Shown here in pieces: positions 27,001 to 36,563 of a DNA stretch of 64,000 nucleotides; the stretch's first letter is position 1, and each line of letters starts with the position of its first letter. Source of the DNA: BM520 sp964474455 (GTDB lineage: Bacteria; Bacteroidota; Bacteroidia; Bacteroidales; BM520); the NCBI GenBank assembly GCA_964474455.1, contig CAYYSU010000003.1, positions 1-64,000 on the forward strand, written 5' to 3'. Both the position numbers and the translations under genes were made by a program. The notes below the pieces were generated by a model, which did not search any database, was not told the origin of the DNA, and worked only from the letters and a program-made list of their open reading frames with translations.

Positions 27001-27030
27001 TTGGAATCAGGGTTGATTTGCCTATTTTTG
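27001..27030 (+). promoter_or_regulatory. Promoter of the hexosaminidase operon (TTG-N19-TATTTTTG)
   Basis: TTG at 27001-27003 and TATTTTTG at 27023-27030 are 19 bp apart, an excellent match to the Bacteroidetes promoter. The ATG follows 21 bp after the -7 element. Confidence 0.75.
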
Positions 27031-27051
27031 ATTAATTAAAAATATAACATC

Positions 27052-29391
27052 ATGAAAAAAACCGGAATTTTACCTGCCATTTTACTGATTACATCTATTC
27101 TGTTTCTGTCAGGATGCTCACAACCCGAGCCAGTTGATATTACACCTAAGCCACAGACAAATATTGCCAAATCGGGATCCTTTGATATTAATAATGATAC
27201 CAAAATTTCCTACGACATAAGTAATGAGGAGCTGGGGAATGCTGTCAGATGGTTCCGGGAATTTATCAAAAATGGTTCCGGCATTGACCTTTTGGTGGAA
27301 GATGCAGAGGCTCTGAAATCTTCATCAAACACTGTAATTATTAACCTGAACTCTTTGGATGAAAACGATGAAGGGTATAAACTAAATATAAACAAAAGCA
27401 AGATTTCCATAGATGCAAATTCTGTTGCAGGGATATTCTATGCATTTCAGACTTTGCGTCAGATGATGCCCAATGAGATAGAAGTGTCGGGTGCGATGAA
27501 TAGTATATCTGTTCAGTGCTCGGAGATCAGTGATGCTCCTGAGTACAGCTGGCGCGGTATGCACTTGGATGTGAGCCGTCATTTTTTCCCTATGGAGTTT
27601 GTAAAAAAGTATATCGATCTTATTGCATTTCACAAGATGAACGTTTTTCATTGGCATCTGACTGATGATAACGGATGGCGCGTGGAGATAAAGAAGTACC
27701 CACAACTTCAGGAGGTTGCTGCCTGGCGCGTAGAGCGTGAGTGGTTGGATAAAACGCCGCCGCGCAAGGGCGAAGAGGCAACGTATGGCGGTTATTATAC
27801 TCAGGAAGAGATAAAAGAGGTTGTCGCTTATGCGGCACAGCGTCAGATAATGGTAATCCCTGAGATTGAAATGCCGGGACATACCTGCGAGGTTCTTGCG
27901 GCTTATCCTGAGCTTGGTTGTACCGGCGGCCCCTATTACGTTCAGCCCGGAACATATTGGCCCAATGACGATATATTTTGTGCCGGTAATGAGAAGGTCT
28001 TTGAATTCCTGGAGGATGTGCTCGACGAGGTCATGACGCTATTCCCTGCGCCATATATTCATATCGGTGGCGATGAGGCAACGAAAACAGAGTGGGAACA
28101 ATGCCCCAAATGCCAAAAACGTATTAAAGACGAAGGGCTTGCCAATGTGGAAGAGCTACAGAGCTACTTTGTAAAACGTATGGAGAAGTATCTCAATGCC
28201 AATGGAAGGCAGCTTATTGGTTGGGATGAGATTCTGGAAGGCGGATTGGCGCCGGAGGCTACCGTAATGTCATGGAGAGGTCAGGAAGGTGGCATAGCAG
28301 CGGCAAAATCAGGTCATGACGCCATTATGTGTCCTGTTTCGCACTGTTACTTTGATTACTACCAGGCTGACCCTGAATTCCAGCCCGCTGCAATCGGAGG
28401 TTTCACTACTCTGAAAAAGGTTTACTCCTTTAACCCTACGCCCGCAGAACTCAACCCGGAGGAGACAAAGCATATTCTGGGCGGCCAAGGAAACCTGTGG
28501 ACTGAATGGATTGCTACACCGGAACATGCAGAATATATGGTTGTTCCAAGAATGACAGCGCTGGCAGAAAAACTGTGGACAGAGGAAAAACTTTGTGACT
28601 GGTATGATTTTAGAAATCGCCTTGAAAATCTTTTCATAAGATTCGATTTAATGGATGTTAATTACTGCAAGGGATCGTTTAATGTAGATGCCGAAACACA
28701 TTATGTTCCAGATAATAACTATTTTAAAGTTACGCTGTCAACGGAGGCGTTATCAGATGCCATTTATTACACTCTCGACAATAGAATCCCGGATAGTAAT
28801 TCGCTCAAATATGAGCATCCACTGGAGATAAGCAAGTCCTGTACTATTAATGCCGTAGCCTATAAAGATGGTGTTAAACAGGAGAAACACAGTTCTACAC
28901 GTATTGCATTGCACAAAGGTATTGGCAAGAGTGCGCAATTGACACACAGTCCTGCTGAAAAATACAATTGCAACGGTACTCAAACGCTTTTAAACGGGCT
29001 GTTTGGATCACGTCGACATGCAGATGGTCAGTGGTTGGGCTTCAGCGGAGACGACCTGGAGATGATAATAGATCTGGAGAAAGACGGATATGTAAATAAA
29101 GTACAAGTAAATGCATTAGCGGCGCCCGGAATATGGATATTTCTTCCTGATGAAGTCAGTGTTTATATATCATCTGACAATCAGGATTTTAGATTTATAG
29201 GCAGCACCGGGCATACTATTAATCATCAGTTATGTGATGTTGAGATCGTTCCCTTTGTTGTTAACACAGAATCCGTTTCCGGCCGCTACTTAAAGGTTAT
29301 AGCTAAGAATGTCGGTGTGCTTCCTGAATGGCATTCAGGTGCTGAGAATCCCTCATGGTTATTTGTTGATGAAGTGATTATTGAAGAGTGA
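27052..29391 (+). CDS. Beta-N-acetylhexosaminidase, GH20, lipoprotein
   Basis: The 779-residue enzyme should release terminal N-acetylhexosamine from glycans or chitin-type oligomers. A lipoprotein signal ends in LFLSGC with the acylated cysteine at residue 22, so it is membrane-anchored, possibly at the cell surface. The order is an N-terminal GH20b-type domain (about 35-160), the GH20 barrel (about 165-530) with WHLTDDNGW and the catalytic pair D341-E342 in HIGGDEA, a chitobiase C-terminal-like segment (about 570-640), and a discoidin/F5-8C-like carbohydrate-binding domain (about 640-779). It heads a run with cutC and tatD; the cutC ATG overlaps its stop by one base. Confidence 0.93.
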   Translation: MKKTGILPAILLITSILFLSGCSQPEPVDITPKPQTNIAKSGSFDINNDTKISYDISNEELGNAVRWFREFIKNGSGIDLLVEDAEALKSSSNTVIINLNSLDENDEGYKLNINKSKISIDANSVAGIFYAFQTLRQMMPNEIEVSGAMNSISVQCSEISDAPEYSWRGMHLDVSRHFFPMEFVKKYIDLIAFHKMNVFHWHLTDDNGWRVEIKKYPQLQEVAAWRVEREWLDKTPPRKGEEATYGGYYTQEEIKEVVAYAAQRQIMVIPEIEMPGHTCEVLAAYPELGCTGGPYYVQPGTYWPNDDIFCAGNEKVFEFLEDVLDEVMTLFPAPYIHIGGDEATKTEWEQCPKCQKRIKDEGLANVEELQSYFVKRMEKYLNANGRQLIGWDEILEGGLAPEATVMSWRGQEGGIAAAKSGHDAIMCPVSHCYFDYYQADPEFQPAAIGGFTTLKKVYSFNPTPAELNPEETKHILGGQGNLWTEWIATPEHAEYMVVPRMTALAEKLWTEEKLCDWYDFRNRLENLFIRFDLMDVNYCKGSFNVDAETHYVPDNNYFKVTLSTEALSDAIYYTLDNRIPDSNSLKYEHPLEISKSCTINAVAYKDGVKQEKHSSTRIALHKGIGKSAQLTHSPAEKYNCNGTQTLLNGLFGSRRHADGQWLGFSGDDLEMIIDLEKDGYVNKVQVNALAAPGIWIFLPDEVSVYISSDNQDFRFIGSTGHTINHQLCDVEIVPFVVNTESVSGRYLKVIAKNVGVLPEWHSGAENPSWLFVDEVIIEE

Positions 29392-30143
29392 TGGGCGGAA
29401 AAATTCAGATAGAGATATGTGCTAACTCGGTTTTTTCTGCCATTGAAGCTGAAAAAGGGGGAGCCTTTCGTGTGGAGCTATGTGAGAATATTCCAGAAGG
29501 AGGTACAACACCTTCTGCCGGAACTATTGTTATCGCAAGGAAGAAGCTCTCCATTAAACTTAACGTAATAATTCGCCCTCGTGGTGGAGATTTCCTATAT
29601 TCTGATGAAGAGTATGAGATTATGAAGCAGGATATTCTGTTTTGTAAAGAGGTTGGTGTTAATGGTGTAGTATTCGGGATATTGGATAAAAACGGCAACG
29701 TGGATATCCAACGTAACATTGATTTGGTAGAGCTTTCCAGACCTATGAGTACCACCTTTCACCGTGCATTTGACGTAACGGCAGATCACGAAAAAGCCCT
29801 GGAGGATATCATAAATATCGGTTTTGACACTATCCTGACCTCCGGGGGGTCCTTGAAAGCACCAGACGGTGTTGATATCATCAAACAGATGGTTGAAAAA
29901 GCGAAAGGTCGTATTGACATAATGCCGGGAAGTGGAATTAATCGAGATAATATTGTTGAAATGGTAAAAATTACCGGAGCCAACACCTTTCATTTTTCAG
30001 CCCGACGCCCCTACCCTTCACAGATGCTCTACAGAACACAGCTACCAATGGGAAGTCTTTCTACTGATGAAGAGTGGAATAGGAGATATACATCTGCGAA
30101 GATTGTTAGCGAAGTTTTAAGGGTTGCAAATGACCGATCATAG
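29391..30143 (+). CDS. cutC: CutC family protein
   Basis: This 250-residue TIM-barrel protein matches the CutC family: IEICANSVFSAIEAE at the N-terminus, the VELCENIPEGGTTPS block, FHRAFDVT and ILTSGGS. The name comes from copper homeostasis in E. coli, but direct metal transport by CutC is doubtful and the true activity is open. The ATG at 29391 overlaps the hexosaminidase TGA by one base (TGATG), which suggests translational coupling. A GTG one codon earlier is less likely. Its neighbours suggest a job in amino-sugar or glycan use rather than copper handling, but that is inference. Confidence 0.88.
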   Translation: MGGKIQIEICANSVFSAIEAEKGGAFRVELCENIPEGGTTPSAGTIVIARKKLSIKLNVIIRPRGGDFLYSDEEYEIMKQDILFCKEVGVNGVVFGILDKNGNVDIQRNIDLVELSRPMSTTFHRAFDVTADHEKALEDIINIGFDTILTSGGSLKAPDGVDIIKQMVEKAKGRIDIMPGSGINRDNIVEMVKITGANTFHFSARRPYPSQMLYRTQLPMGSLSTDEEWNRRYTSAKIVSEVLRVANDRS

Positions 30144-30792
30144 AGCGATACAATATGTGGATGTCCATTCTCATAAGAAAAATGATGAGGGGAATGTGAT
30201 TCGTATTCATAATGTATTGCTTCACGAGTATAACCCAAAAGCACTTATTGATGGTAGTTTATATTCGGTTGGTATTCATCCGTGGTATATTAATTTCACC
30301 GACGAGATGCCGGGATCAGCTGTCTTTTCCGATGAGAGAATAATTGCTATTGGTGAAACAGGACTGGATAAACTCCGAGGCCCTGATTTAAGTATACAGG
30401 AGCGGGTATTCCTTCATCACATTGAGCTTTCGGAAACACTTAAAAAACCTTTGATCATTCATAATGTAAGGATGACACACCGAATTCTCAGGATACATAA
30501 AGAGGTAAAACCGGGACAGCCCTGGATTTTGCATGGATTTACAGGAAACGTTGAACAGGCAAAGCAATTGTTGAGTTATAACATATATTTCAGTTTTGGT
30601 GCAAGGGTGCTGAATAGCAGAAAGAGCATTGAGGCGTTTCGATTGATTCCTTTAAACAGGATTTTTATTGAGACCGATGAGGGGGAAATGAAAATCCAGG
30701 AGCTTTATGAGACATTTAGTACTATATTTTTGAAAAAAAAGGATCTCCTGTCAGAGGTTATTTTAAATACATTTCAAATGGTTTTTTATTAG
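30130..30792 (+). CDS. TatD family metal-dependent hydrolase
   Basis: The 220-residue protein keeps the TatD metal-ligand pattern: DVHSH near the N-terminus, the GETGLD Glu, IIHN, HGFTGN and ETDEGE. Family members are metal-dependent nucleases or hydrolases in the cytoplasm. It is shorter than typical TatD (about 260 residues). The ATG at 30130 lies inside the 3' end of cutC, a 14-bp overlap, so the two are translated from one mRNA. The metal site looks complete; the substrate is unknown. Confidence 0.85.
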   Translation: MTDHRAIQYVDVHSHKKNDEGNVIRIHNVLLHEYNPKALIDGSLYSVGIHPWYINFTDEMPGSAVFSDERIIAIGETGLDKLRGPDLSIQERVFLHHIELSETLKKPLIIHNVRMTHRILRIHKEVKPGQPWILHGFTGNVEQAKQLLSYNIYFSFGARVLNSRKSIEAFRLIPLNRIFIETDEGEMKIQELYETFSTIFLKKKDLLSEVILNTFQMVFY

Positions 30793-30828
30793 TTTTCTTA
30801 GCACCAGCATATTTGTAATATATTTCCT

Positions 30829-30836
30829 TATTTTTG
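30829..30836 (+). promoter_or_regulatory. -7 promoter element of the nucleotidyltransferase gene
   Basis: TATTTTTG matches TAnnTTTG and ends 16 bp before the ATG at 30853. The upstream box is not clear; a TTTG at 30812-30815 is only 13 bp away. Confidence 0.45.
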
Positions 30837-30852
30837 CCAAAAACCAAAAACA

Positions 30853-31752
30853 ATGAAACCAACATTAGTGATATTAGCTGCCGGTATTGGCTCAAGATAT
30901 GGCTCTGTAAAACAGCTTGATAAAATGGGTCCTTCTGGCGAAACGATTCTCGACTACTCTGCTTATGATGCGATGCGTGCCGGATTTGGAAAGATAGTGT
31001 TTGTTATACGTCGTAATATTGAGAAAGATTTCAGGGAGCATGTAATATCAAAGATAGAGAGTCATATTCCTTGTGAAGTAGTATTTCAGGAGCTGCAGAA
31101 TGTACCTGATGGCATTGAAGTTAATCCCCGGCGTGAAAAGCCGTGGGGCACTGCTCATGCTGTTTTAGTTGCAAGAGATGTTGTGAAAGAGAATTTTGCA
31201 GTAATAAACGCAGATGATTTTTATGGTTATGATGCTTTTAAAACCATGGCTACTCATCTCTGTGTATTTAAAGATGCAGAATACTCCATGGTAGGTTATC
31301 CGATTCAAAAAACCCTTTCAGACCATGGTTCTGTTTCGAGGGGCGTTTGTAGTATTGACAGCCGGGGATATCTGGATGGCATTGTGGAGCGCACAAAGAT
31401 CATCCGCGACGGCGAAACAGTGAAATACGAGAATGAAAAAGCTCTGATGCAACCATTGACCGGCCAGGAGACTGTTTCAATGAATTTTTGGGGTTTTACA
31501 CCTGACATTTTCAACTTCATAGAGGAGCAGTTTCGCAAATTCATAGCTGAGGCGTCCGGGGATTTGAAATCGGAGATATATATACCATTTGTAGTTGATG
31601 AACTCATACAAAAGGGTGTTCGTAGGGTGCGTGTTCTTGCTACCACCGCGGAGTGGTTTGGCATAACATATAAAGAGGATAAGGCTGCTGCTGTTGAGCG
31701 GCTGAAAGCACTGGCTCAAGCAGGAGACTATCCAATGACACTATGGGAGTAA
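30853..31752 (+). CDS. Sugar-phosphate nucleotidyltransferase-like protein
   Basis: The 299-residue protein opens with the nucleotidyltransferase signature LAAGIGSRYGSVKQLDKMG, the NTP-binding loop. It also has a metal-binding NADDFYG block near residue 118. These belong to the family that makes NDP-sugars from sugar-1-phosphates. The substrate is not evident. It lies 60 bp after tatD and follows the hexosaminidase group, so a link to amino-sugar activation or recycling is possible. The 197 bp after it, up to the metF stop, hold no gene that I can see. Confidence 0.83.
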   Translation: MKPTLVILAAGIGSRYGSVKQLDKMGPSGETILDYSAYDAMRAGFGKIVFVIRRNIEKDFREHVISKIESHIPCEVVFQELQNVPDGIEVNPRREKPWGTAHAVLVARDVVKENFAVINADDFYGYDAFKTMATHLCVFKDAEYSMVGYPIQKTLSDHGSVSRGVCSIDSRGYLDGIVERTKIIRDGETVKYENEKALMQPLTGQETVSMNFWGFTPDIFNFIEEQFRKFIAEASGDLKSEIYIPFVVDELIQKGVRRVRVLATTAEWFGITYKEDKAAAVERLKALAQAGDYPMTLWE

Positions 31753-31949
31753 TAATGTTCTTATGGTGCTGTTCAGGCAGGTTACACCATGTATTGTGTA
31801 AATTCCCGGACGATATTTTTCAAGGTTGATTTCGTAAGTGCAAACTGATCGGTGGGTATGAAACTTATATATAATAGTTATTCCATATTTCAACTCCCTG
31901 CGCATCCATTTTTCGTAGTAAAAAAATTACCGGATATCTATGATTTTGA

Positions 31950-32909
31950 TTAGTGTGGATATGTAGCTTTCACTATCTGTCTGATATTTTTTGTCATTCC
32001 CAGGGAGAAGAAATGAATTCCCGGCACTCCGTGTTTCAGAAGATCGTTAACCTGTTCGATGGTGTACTTTGTTCCTATCATTTGGGCTTCGTCATTGGAT
32101 ACGCAGTCACGAATGTCGTTACACAATTCTGATGGCAAATCAATGTTAAATGTACGAGGTAAGAGATCCACGTCATTGCGCATTGTGATTGGCTTTATGC
32201 CTGGTATAATCGGTACTTTGATACCTATTTTACGACAGTTTCTTTCAAATTCGTAAAACTTCTCATTAATAAAGAACATCTGCGTCACGATATAATCTGC
32301 TCCGGCGTCGATTTTTTTTTTCAGATGCATAAGATCGGTTTCCATGTTGGGAGCTTCAAGATGTTTTTCGGGATATCCGGCAACGCCAATACAGAAATCT
32401 GCAGCATCAGGGTTTTTGATATTAGGATCCAAATATATTCCATCGTTCATGGCCTTTATCTGGCTCACCATTTCCGAGGCGTAGCGATGACCATCTTTCT
32501 CCGGCATGAAGAGCTTTTTGCCTGCGGGAGGATCGCCGCGTAAAGCAAATACATTTTTTAATCCCAGGAAGTTAAGTTCTATGAGAGCATCTTCTGTCTC
32601 CTCTTTGGAAAAGCCACCACAGATAAGATGCGGAACAACAGTGATGTTGTGTTTGTACATTACTGCGGCTGAAAGTCCTATTGTCCCGGGGCGCTTGGTG
32701 ACGATACAACGCTCCATTAATCCGTCTTCTCTCTCACGGTACACAATCTCTTTCTGATGTGTTGTGAAGTTAATATATGCCGGTTTCAAGTCAACAATAT
32801 TATGCAATGCCTTATCAATTTTTGCCATTGAGTGACCTTTTAGCGGAGGGAGAAATTCCACGGCAAAAAAGGGCTTTTCAACCTTATTAATAATATCTGT
32901 AACTTTCAT
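31950..32909 (-). CDS. metF: Methylenetetrahydrofolate reductase
   Basis: MetF reduces 5,10-methylene-THF to 5-methyl-THF, the methyl donor used by MetH. The 319-residue TIM-barrel flavoprotein shows family motifs: the N-terminal FFAVEFLPP block, FALRGDPPAG and DYIVTQMFF with the conserved Gln. The start lies 3 bp after the metH stop, so both enzymes of the methyl branch are made from one mRNA. Confidence 0.95.
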   Translation of the reverse strand: MKVTDIINKVEKPFFAVEFLPPLKGHSMAKIDKALHNIVDLKPAYINFTTHQKEIVYREREDGLMERCIVTKRPGTIGLSAAVMYKHNITVVPHLICGGFSKEETEDALIELNFLGLKNVFALRGDPPAGKKLFMPEKDGHRYASEMVSQIKAMNDGIYLDPNIKNPDAADFCIGVAGYPEKHLEAPNMETDLMHLKKKIDAGADYIVTQMFFINEKFYEFERNCRKIGIKVPIIPGIKPITMRNDVDLLPRTFNIDLPSELCNDIRDCVSNDEAQMIGTKYTIEQVNDLLKHGVPGIHFFSLGMTKNIRQIVKATYPH

Positions 32910-32912
32910 AAT

Positions 32913-35900
32913 TTATTTTATTCCAAGGGCTTCCAGTGAGCCGGGATTAATATTTTTTTTTGCTGCATAGTATGCCTTTTGGTCATCACCGATGGCGGTT
33001 ATATTAAAATATTGCGCATCAGGATGGCTGAATATAGCTCCGCAGAGGGAGGATTGCGGCTTCATAGCAAAATGCTCTGTTATTCCGATGCCTATATTGT
33101 CATATGCATTGAGCACATCGAGTATTTTCTTTTTTTCAGAATGGTCGGGCCATGCCGGATAACCCGGCGCAGGTCGTATTCCACGGTAATGTCCTTTCAG
33201 CATCTCAGCGGGAACGCCCTTTTCATCACTAAAACCCCACCACACCTTGCGGCACAGGAAATGAGTCAGCTCAGCCATGGCTTCCACAAGTCTGTCAGCA
33301 AGGCTGTCGCGCATCAAGCGATCCACCTCATCGTCAGTTTGCAAATCACAATGAACCGTTGCGGCGAATAATCCGAGATGATCCTGTTTCTCTGCCAGAA
33401 AGTCGGTAAGAGAGTAGCAAGGATTAATCTGTTTTCGCAGAAACTCTAATGCAGTAATGGATTTTTCTCCCTTCCCGCCGAGTATGGTCACACTTTCATG
33501 TTTTGTTACAACCGGGAATATCTGACATACCGCCCTAAGCATATATCGTGATGCATTTTTTTTCAGGAATATCATTGCCTCATCATGTAGCTTTAAGGCC
33601 TCATTGGATTTTACACTCCAGGCATTGTAAAACGAGCGCCAATTAATAAATGGTATCAGGTCTTCTGCCGCGGCCTCGAGGGTGTTCAAATCCAGCGAAT
33701 TTGGTCTGGCGGGGATATATTCTTTGTCTAAATTAAACCCTGACTGCCGTGCTTTTTCAAGAGGTATCACCATGGGATTATTATCTTTTTGATAATCCTC
33801 ACGAATTTTTTCATATCTGCTATGAATCTCCCGTAGCCACTGCACTCTGTTTTTTGAAACGAGAGACTCCCAAGCTATTGACGCGGCTCGGGAGGCGTCA
33901 CCGGCGTGAAGAACAACGCCATCCGGATATTCAGGGGCAATCTTAACGGCAGTGTGGAGCTCAGATGTCGTCGCACCACCAACCATAAGCGGGATACGAC
34001 ATTCTCTCTCCTGCATCAGTGCAGCAACATTTGCCATCTCCTGCAGCGAGGGAGTGATAAGCCCGCTGAGAGCGATCATATCTACATTATTATCCACTGC
34101 CGCCTGAACGATTTTCTCTCCAGGAATCATTACGCCAAGATCGATTATTTTAAAGTTGTTGCAGGAAAGGATAACAGAGAGTATATTTTTACCAATATCA
34201 TGCACATCACCTTTTACCGTTGCAAGGAGTATTGTTCCTACACGTTTCGATTGTTCTCCCTTCTCCTGTTGTGTTATTTCCGGACGAATAATATCCACCA
34301 TAACTCGCATTGCTCTGGCACTTTTTACCACTTGCGGCAGGAACATTTTTCCCACCCCGAACCTGGCTCCTACTTCGTTCATGGCATCCATCAACGGTTC
34401 GTCAATTATCTGCACTGCCTTTTCATAGTGGTGGAGCGCCTCCTGCATATCCTCATCAGCAAACTCAATTATTCCATGCAGTAAGGCGTATTTTATCCGA
34501 TCTGTAACCGCGAGCTCCCGCCACTGCAGTTTGTTCTCTTCTTTTTTTTCCTGATCGAGGTATTTTGTTGCTATCTCAATCAGAGTGGCGGCGCTCTGCT
34601 GGTGGCGGTTGAGGATCACATCTTCCACTGCCTCTTTTAGGCCGGCCTCAATATCATCGTACGTGACACTCATTCCGGGATTTACTATTGCCATATCAAG
34701 ACCGTTATTGATGGCGTGGTACAGAAAAACAGAGTGCATGGCCTCTCTGACACCGTTGTTGCCTCTAAACGAGAACGATAGATTGCTTACGCCTCCCGAA
34801 ACCATGGCTCCCGGCAGATTCTCCTTGATCCATTTTACCGAGCGAATAAAGTCTATCGCATAGGCATCATGCTCTTTCATTCCGGTGGCAACAGCAAGTA
34901 TATTAGGGTCAAAGATTATATTATGCGGGTTGTATCGGGCATTTTCCACCAAGAGGTCATAGGATCGTTGCGCGATACGTACTCTGCTTTCGTAGTCCAC
35001 GGCCTGTCCTTTTTCATCAAAAAGCATTACCACCACAGCGGCGCCAAAGCGTTTTAGCGTTTTCGCCTTTGCGATAAAAGCTTCCTCACCCTCTTTCAGG
35101 CTTATGGAGTTAACCACGCATTTGCCCTGAGTACATTTCAGCCCTTCTGTTATCACCTCCCAGTCGGAAGAGTCTATCATTACCGGCACACGAGCTATGT
35201 CAGGGTCTGAGCCTGCCAGGTTGAGAAATTCCTTCATGGACTGGGGGCCATCTATCATGGCGTCATCCATACATATATCGATTATCTGGGCTCCGTTTTC
35301 CACCTGATTGCGGGCAACACTCAGTGCTTGGGCGTAGTTTTTTTTACGAATCAGTCGTGCAAATTTCCGCGAGCCGGCAACGTTGGTACGTTCGCCAATA
35401 TTGACAAAGTTGGTCTCTTTGGAGATGATGAGGTTTTCCAACCCCGAAAGCACGGAGATCTTACTTCCGGCGGGTATTTTTCGTGGTTTTTGATCCTTTA
35501 CGGCGTCAGCGATGGCTTCAATATGTGCCGGTGTAGTGCCGCAGCAACCACCCATAATATTGACCCAGCCATTTTCAGCATACTCCTTTGCAAAGAGACC
35601 CATGTCTCCGGGTGACTGGTTGTAGTTACCCATCTCATCTGGCAGTCCGGCGTTTGGATGTACGCTTACATGGATCTGTGCAATCTGTGAGAGGTGACTG
35701 ATAAATGGTTTCAACTGCTCCGGACCCAGCGAACAGTTCAGCCCTATTGAAAAGAGATTGAAATGCTCTATGGAGGTGACAAAGGCCTCGAGAGTCTGTC
35801 CGGAGAGCGTGCGGCCGCTGGCATCGGAAATGGTAACGGAAACCATAACGGGAATCTCTCTGCCATATTTATTAAACACCTCTTCAATGGCAAATAGTGC

Positions 35901-36458
35901 TGCTTTACAGTTTAGGGTATCAAACACTGTCTCTACCATCAATATATCAGCGCCGCCTTCCATAAGGCCTTGAGCCTGTTCATAATATGCTTCCACGAGC
36001 TGGTCGAAGGTGATATTCCGCATTCCGGGGTTGTCAATATCCGGAGAGATGCTTGCAGAGCGGTTTGTGGGACCCATGGAGCCAATCACCCAGGCAGGGT
36101 GGTGCGGATTCAAAGCGGAGAATTCCTTTACGGCCTGTTTGGCTATGGAAGCAGCGGCCTTATTTATCTCAAAACATTTATCCTCCAGAGCATAGTCTTC
36201 CATCGGGATGGATGAGGCATTGAAAGAGTTTGTCTCTATCAGATTGGCTCCGGCGGAGAGGTACGCCAGATGAATCTCTCTCATGACATCCGGTCTGGTG
36301 ACACATAATATATCGTTACAGCCCTGAAGACTGACTGGGTGATCTTTATATTCAACACCGTGAAAGTCCTCTTCCTGAAGGTTATAGCGCTGTATCATGG
36401 TGCCTGTGGCGCCGTCAAGAACAAGGATATGGTTCTTTATATATTCGTAAATATTCAT
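32913..36458 (-). CDS. metH: Cobalamin-dependent methionine synthase
   Basis: MetH transfers a methyl group from 5-methyl-THF through cobalamin to homocysteine. The 1181-residue protein has all four modules. The homocysteine-binding domain (about 1-320) has zinc ligands C242, C305 and C306 (GLNCS; GGCCGT). The pterin-binding domain spans about 350-610. The cobalamin cap and binding domain (about 640-890) has the lower-ligand His753 in DVHDIGKN. The AdoMet reactivation domain covers about 920-1181. The size is close to E. coli MetH. metF follows after 3 bp. The 105-bp gap upstream is too short for a cobalamin riboswitch, so B12 control by that route is not supported here. Confidence 0.97.
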   Translation of the reverse strand: MNIYEYIKNHILVLDGATGTMIQRYNLQEEDFHGVEYKDHPVSLQGCNDILCVTRPDVMREIHLAYLSAGANLIETNSFNASSIPMEDYALEDKCFEINKAAASIAKQAVKEFSALNPHHPAWVIGSMGPTNRSASISPDIDNPGMRNITFDQLVEAYYEQAQGLMEGGADILMVETVFDTLNCKAALFAIEEVFNKYGREIPVMVSVTISDASGRTLSGQTLEAFVTSIEHFNLFSIGLNCSLGPEQLKPFISHLSQIAQIHVSVHPNAGLPDEMGNYNQSPGDMGLFAKEYAENGWVNIMGGCCGTTPAHIEAIADAVKDQKPRKIPAGSKISVLSGLENLIISKETNFVNIGERTNVAGSRKFARLIRKKNYAQALSVARNQVENGAQIIDICMDDAMIDGPQSMKEFLNLAGSDPDIARVPVMIDSSDWEVITEGLKCTQGKCVVNSISLKEGEEAFIAKAKTLKRFGAAVVVMLFDEKGQAVDYESRVRIAQRSYDLLVENARYNPHNIIFDPNILAVATGMKEHDAYAIDFIRSVKWIKENLPGAMVSGGVSNLSFSFRGNNGVREAMHSVFLYHAINNGLDMAIVNPGMSVTYDDIEAGLKEAVEDVILNRHQQSAATLIEIATKYLDQEKKEENKLQWRELAVTDRIKYALLHGIIEFADEDMQEALHHYEKAVQIIDEPLMDAMNEVGARFGVGKMFLPQVVKSARAMRVMVDIIRPEITQQEKGEQSKRVGTILLATVKGDVHDIGKNILSVILSCNNFKIIDLGVMIPGEKIVQAAVDNNVDMIALSGLITPSLQEMANVAALMQERECRIPLMVGGATTSELHTAVKIAPEYPDGVVLHAGDASRAASIAWESLVSKNRVQWLREIHSRYEKIREDYQKDNNPMVIPLEKARQSGFNLDKEYIPARPNSLDLNTLEAAAEDLIPFINWRSFYNAWSVKSNEALKLHDEAMIFLKKNASRYMLRAVCQIFPVVTKHESVTILGGKGEKSITALEFLRKQINPCYSLTDFLAEKQDHLGLFAATVHCDLQTDDEVDRLMRDSLADRLVEAMAELTHFLCRKVWWGFSDEKGVPAEMLKGHYRGIRPAPGYPAWPDHSEKKKILDVLNAYDNIGIGITEHFAMKPQSSLCGAIFSHPDAQYFNITAIGDDQKAYYAAKKNINPGSLEALGIK

Positions 36459-36478
36459 AGGAAACAGATTTATTTAAT

Positions 36479-36486
36479 CAAAGATA
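36479..36486 (-). promoter_or_regulatory. -7 promoter element of metH-metF
   Basis: On the minus strand TATCTTTG matches TAnnTTTG and ends 20 bp before the metH ATG. No TTG is seen at the expected spacing. Confidence 0.5.
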
Positions 36487-36563
36487 ATAAATTACATATT
36501 AACACAGGGATTGATTTTATGAAACACAGTGTTTCCATTTTTTTTAAGGAATAAATCGTTGTG

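Noticed and set aside
33906..34484. A 192-codon plus-strand frame opposite metH
   Set aside because: It lies fully within the well-supported cobalamin-binding region of metH on the other strand and has no family features.
36459..36563. Cobalamin riboswitch upstream of metH
   Set aside because: Only 105 bp separate metH from the next gene and no B12-box-like core was seen. A cobalamin riboswitch needs about 200 nt.
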